A DNA stretch of 64,000 nt, from the NCBI RefSeq assembly GCF_900101865.1, contig NZ_FNAH01000003.1:248001-312000 (forward strand), in the 5' to 3' direction. Origin of the DNA: Paracoccus isoporae (lineage in GTDB: Bacteria > Pseudomonadota > Alphaproteobacteria > Rhodobacterales > Rhodobacteraceae). A program made the translations under genes and the position numbers. Positions 63,377 through 64,000 of this stretch are shown here, piece by piece. How positions within the stretch are numbered: position 1 is the first letter of the stretch; the number at the start of each line of letters is the position of its first letter. The notes below the pieces were generated by a model that saw nothing but the letters and a program-made list of their open reading frames with translations, had not been told where the DNA came from and did not search any database.

Positions 63377-64000
63377 GTTTCGCGATTTCCGCCTTCAGCG
63401 CGTCGAGGATCTCCTCGGCATTGTCCACGCCAAGATCCTTGGCCGCCTGCAAAAGCTGATCGGTGACCGGCTGCAATTCGGCCTTGTAGCCTTCGATCTC
63501 CTCGGGCGTTGCCGCGACGAACACATCGTCCGGGTCGGCCTTCTCAAGCTCATAACCGACTTGTCCGGCATCGTCCCACAGCGCCCCGAAGGTGGCCACG
63601 AGAATGTCGCCCGAGACCTGATCGACGCAGGCCCTGACATCCTCGGGCAGGCCGTCATAGCGGGACTGATTCATCACGAAGAAGAACCCGACCGTATAGA
63701 GCGGAACGTCGTAATGATATTTCAGCACTTCGTTCAGCTTGTAGGCGCCGATGCCGGTCCATTCGGTCGCCACGCCGTCCAGCGTGCCTTTTTGCAGATT
63801 CTCGTATTGATCGCCGGGCGGCAGGCTGACGGCCTCTGCCCCGTAGAAATTCAGCACCGCGCTCGATGATCCGTTCGGGGTGCGGATGCGCAACCCGTCA
63901 AGATCCTGCATGGAGTTCAGCGGTGCGTTGGCGTGCAGCGAGCCGGGATTATGCGCCATCATGGCAAGGATATGCACCCCCGGATATTCCGGCTTCAGAT
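63369..64000 (-). CDS. TRAP transporter substrate-binding protein (DctP type), 5' end off window
   Basis: The C-terminal roughly 210 residues of a periplasmic DctP-family binding protein; the signal peptide and first half lie beyond base 64000. Visible family parts are DLDGLRIRTPNGSSSAVLNFYGAEAVSLPPGDQYENLQKGTLDGVATEWTG, with the carboxylate-binding Arg expected in LRIRTP. The ligand is probably an organic acid and cannot be named. The gene is first of the visible TRAP operon. Confidence 0.9.
   Translation of the reverse strand, partial: LKPEYPGVHILAMMAHNPGSLHANAPLNSMQDLDGLRIRTPNGSSSAVLNFYGAEAVSLPPGDQYENLQKGTLDGVATEWTGIGAYKLNEVLKYHYDVPLYTVGFFFVMNQSRYDGLPEDVRACVDQVSGDILVATFGALWDDAGQVGYELEKADPDDVFVAATPEEIEGYKAELQPVTDQLLQAAKDLGVDNAEEILDALKAEIAKHD

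Overview
The window is GC-rich, densely packed chromosomal DNA from an alphaproteobacterium, most likely a Paracoccus-like member of the Rhodobacteraceae. The basis is gene content and gene order: the bifunctional RhaD/RhaI rhamnose pathway with a RhaSTPQ ABC importer, many ABC/TRAP uptake operons, ATGA/TGATG gene overlaps throughout, and a membrane-lipid/photolyase operon beside an ECF sigma factor. No tRNA, rRNA, CRISPR array or intact insertion sequence was seen. Product names rest on motif recognition by eye, not on database searches.

Layout. 1-5342 (minus strand): a stress/membrane operon of FAD oxidoreductase, DUF1365, Cfa-like methyltransferase, SDR and a photolyase cut by the window edge. 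5429-7348: a fasciclin protein divergent from an ECF sigma factor and RskA-type anti-sigma factor. 7521-11858: housekeeping rimO, a family-61 glycosyltransferase and ettA. 11859-16088: an accessory-looking block with a HEPN-type protein, a perfect 26-bp palindrome, a Lon-like AAA+ ATPase without a protease domain, and a PcfJ-like partner. 16105-26758: a complete L-rhamnose locus. 26853-36428 (minus): a nine-gene operon of peptide ABC importer, gamma-glutamyltransferase, DUF1028 protein, TauE/SafE exporter and GntR regulator.

36642-42118: an AraC regulator divergent from a Baeyer-Villiger-type monooxygenase, an HSL-family hydrolase and an acyl-CoA ligase, which reads as a ketone-to-acyl-CoA route. 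42119-42670 is gene-free and holds five 11-bp-phased repeats. 42671-46698 (minus): a polyamine/iron-type ABC importer with two permeases fused into one polypeptide. 47055-60144: a carbohydrate-type regulon (SDR, DeoR regulator, HAD phosphatase, FGGY kinase, amidase, Ugp-type ABC importer, and divergently BtpA and a sulfatase) carrying repeated CGCA-type motifs at its promoters. 60193-64000 (minus): a TRAP transporter, FMN reductase and nu-class GST operon running off the right edge.

Most of the window is catabolic uptake modules, each with its own regulator. The least explained parts are the AAA+/PcfJ-like pair with its palindrome, the phased repeat array, and the sulfatase/amidase/BtpA regulon.
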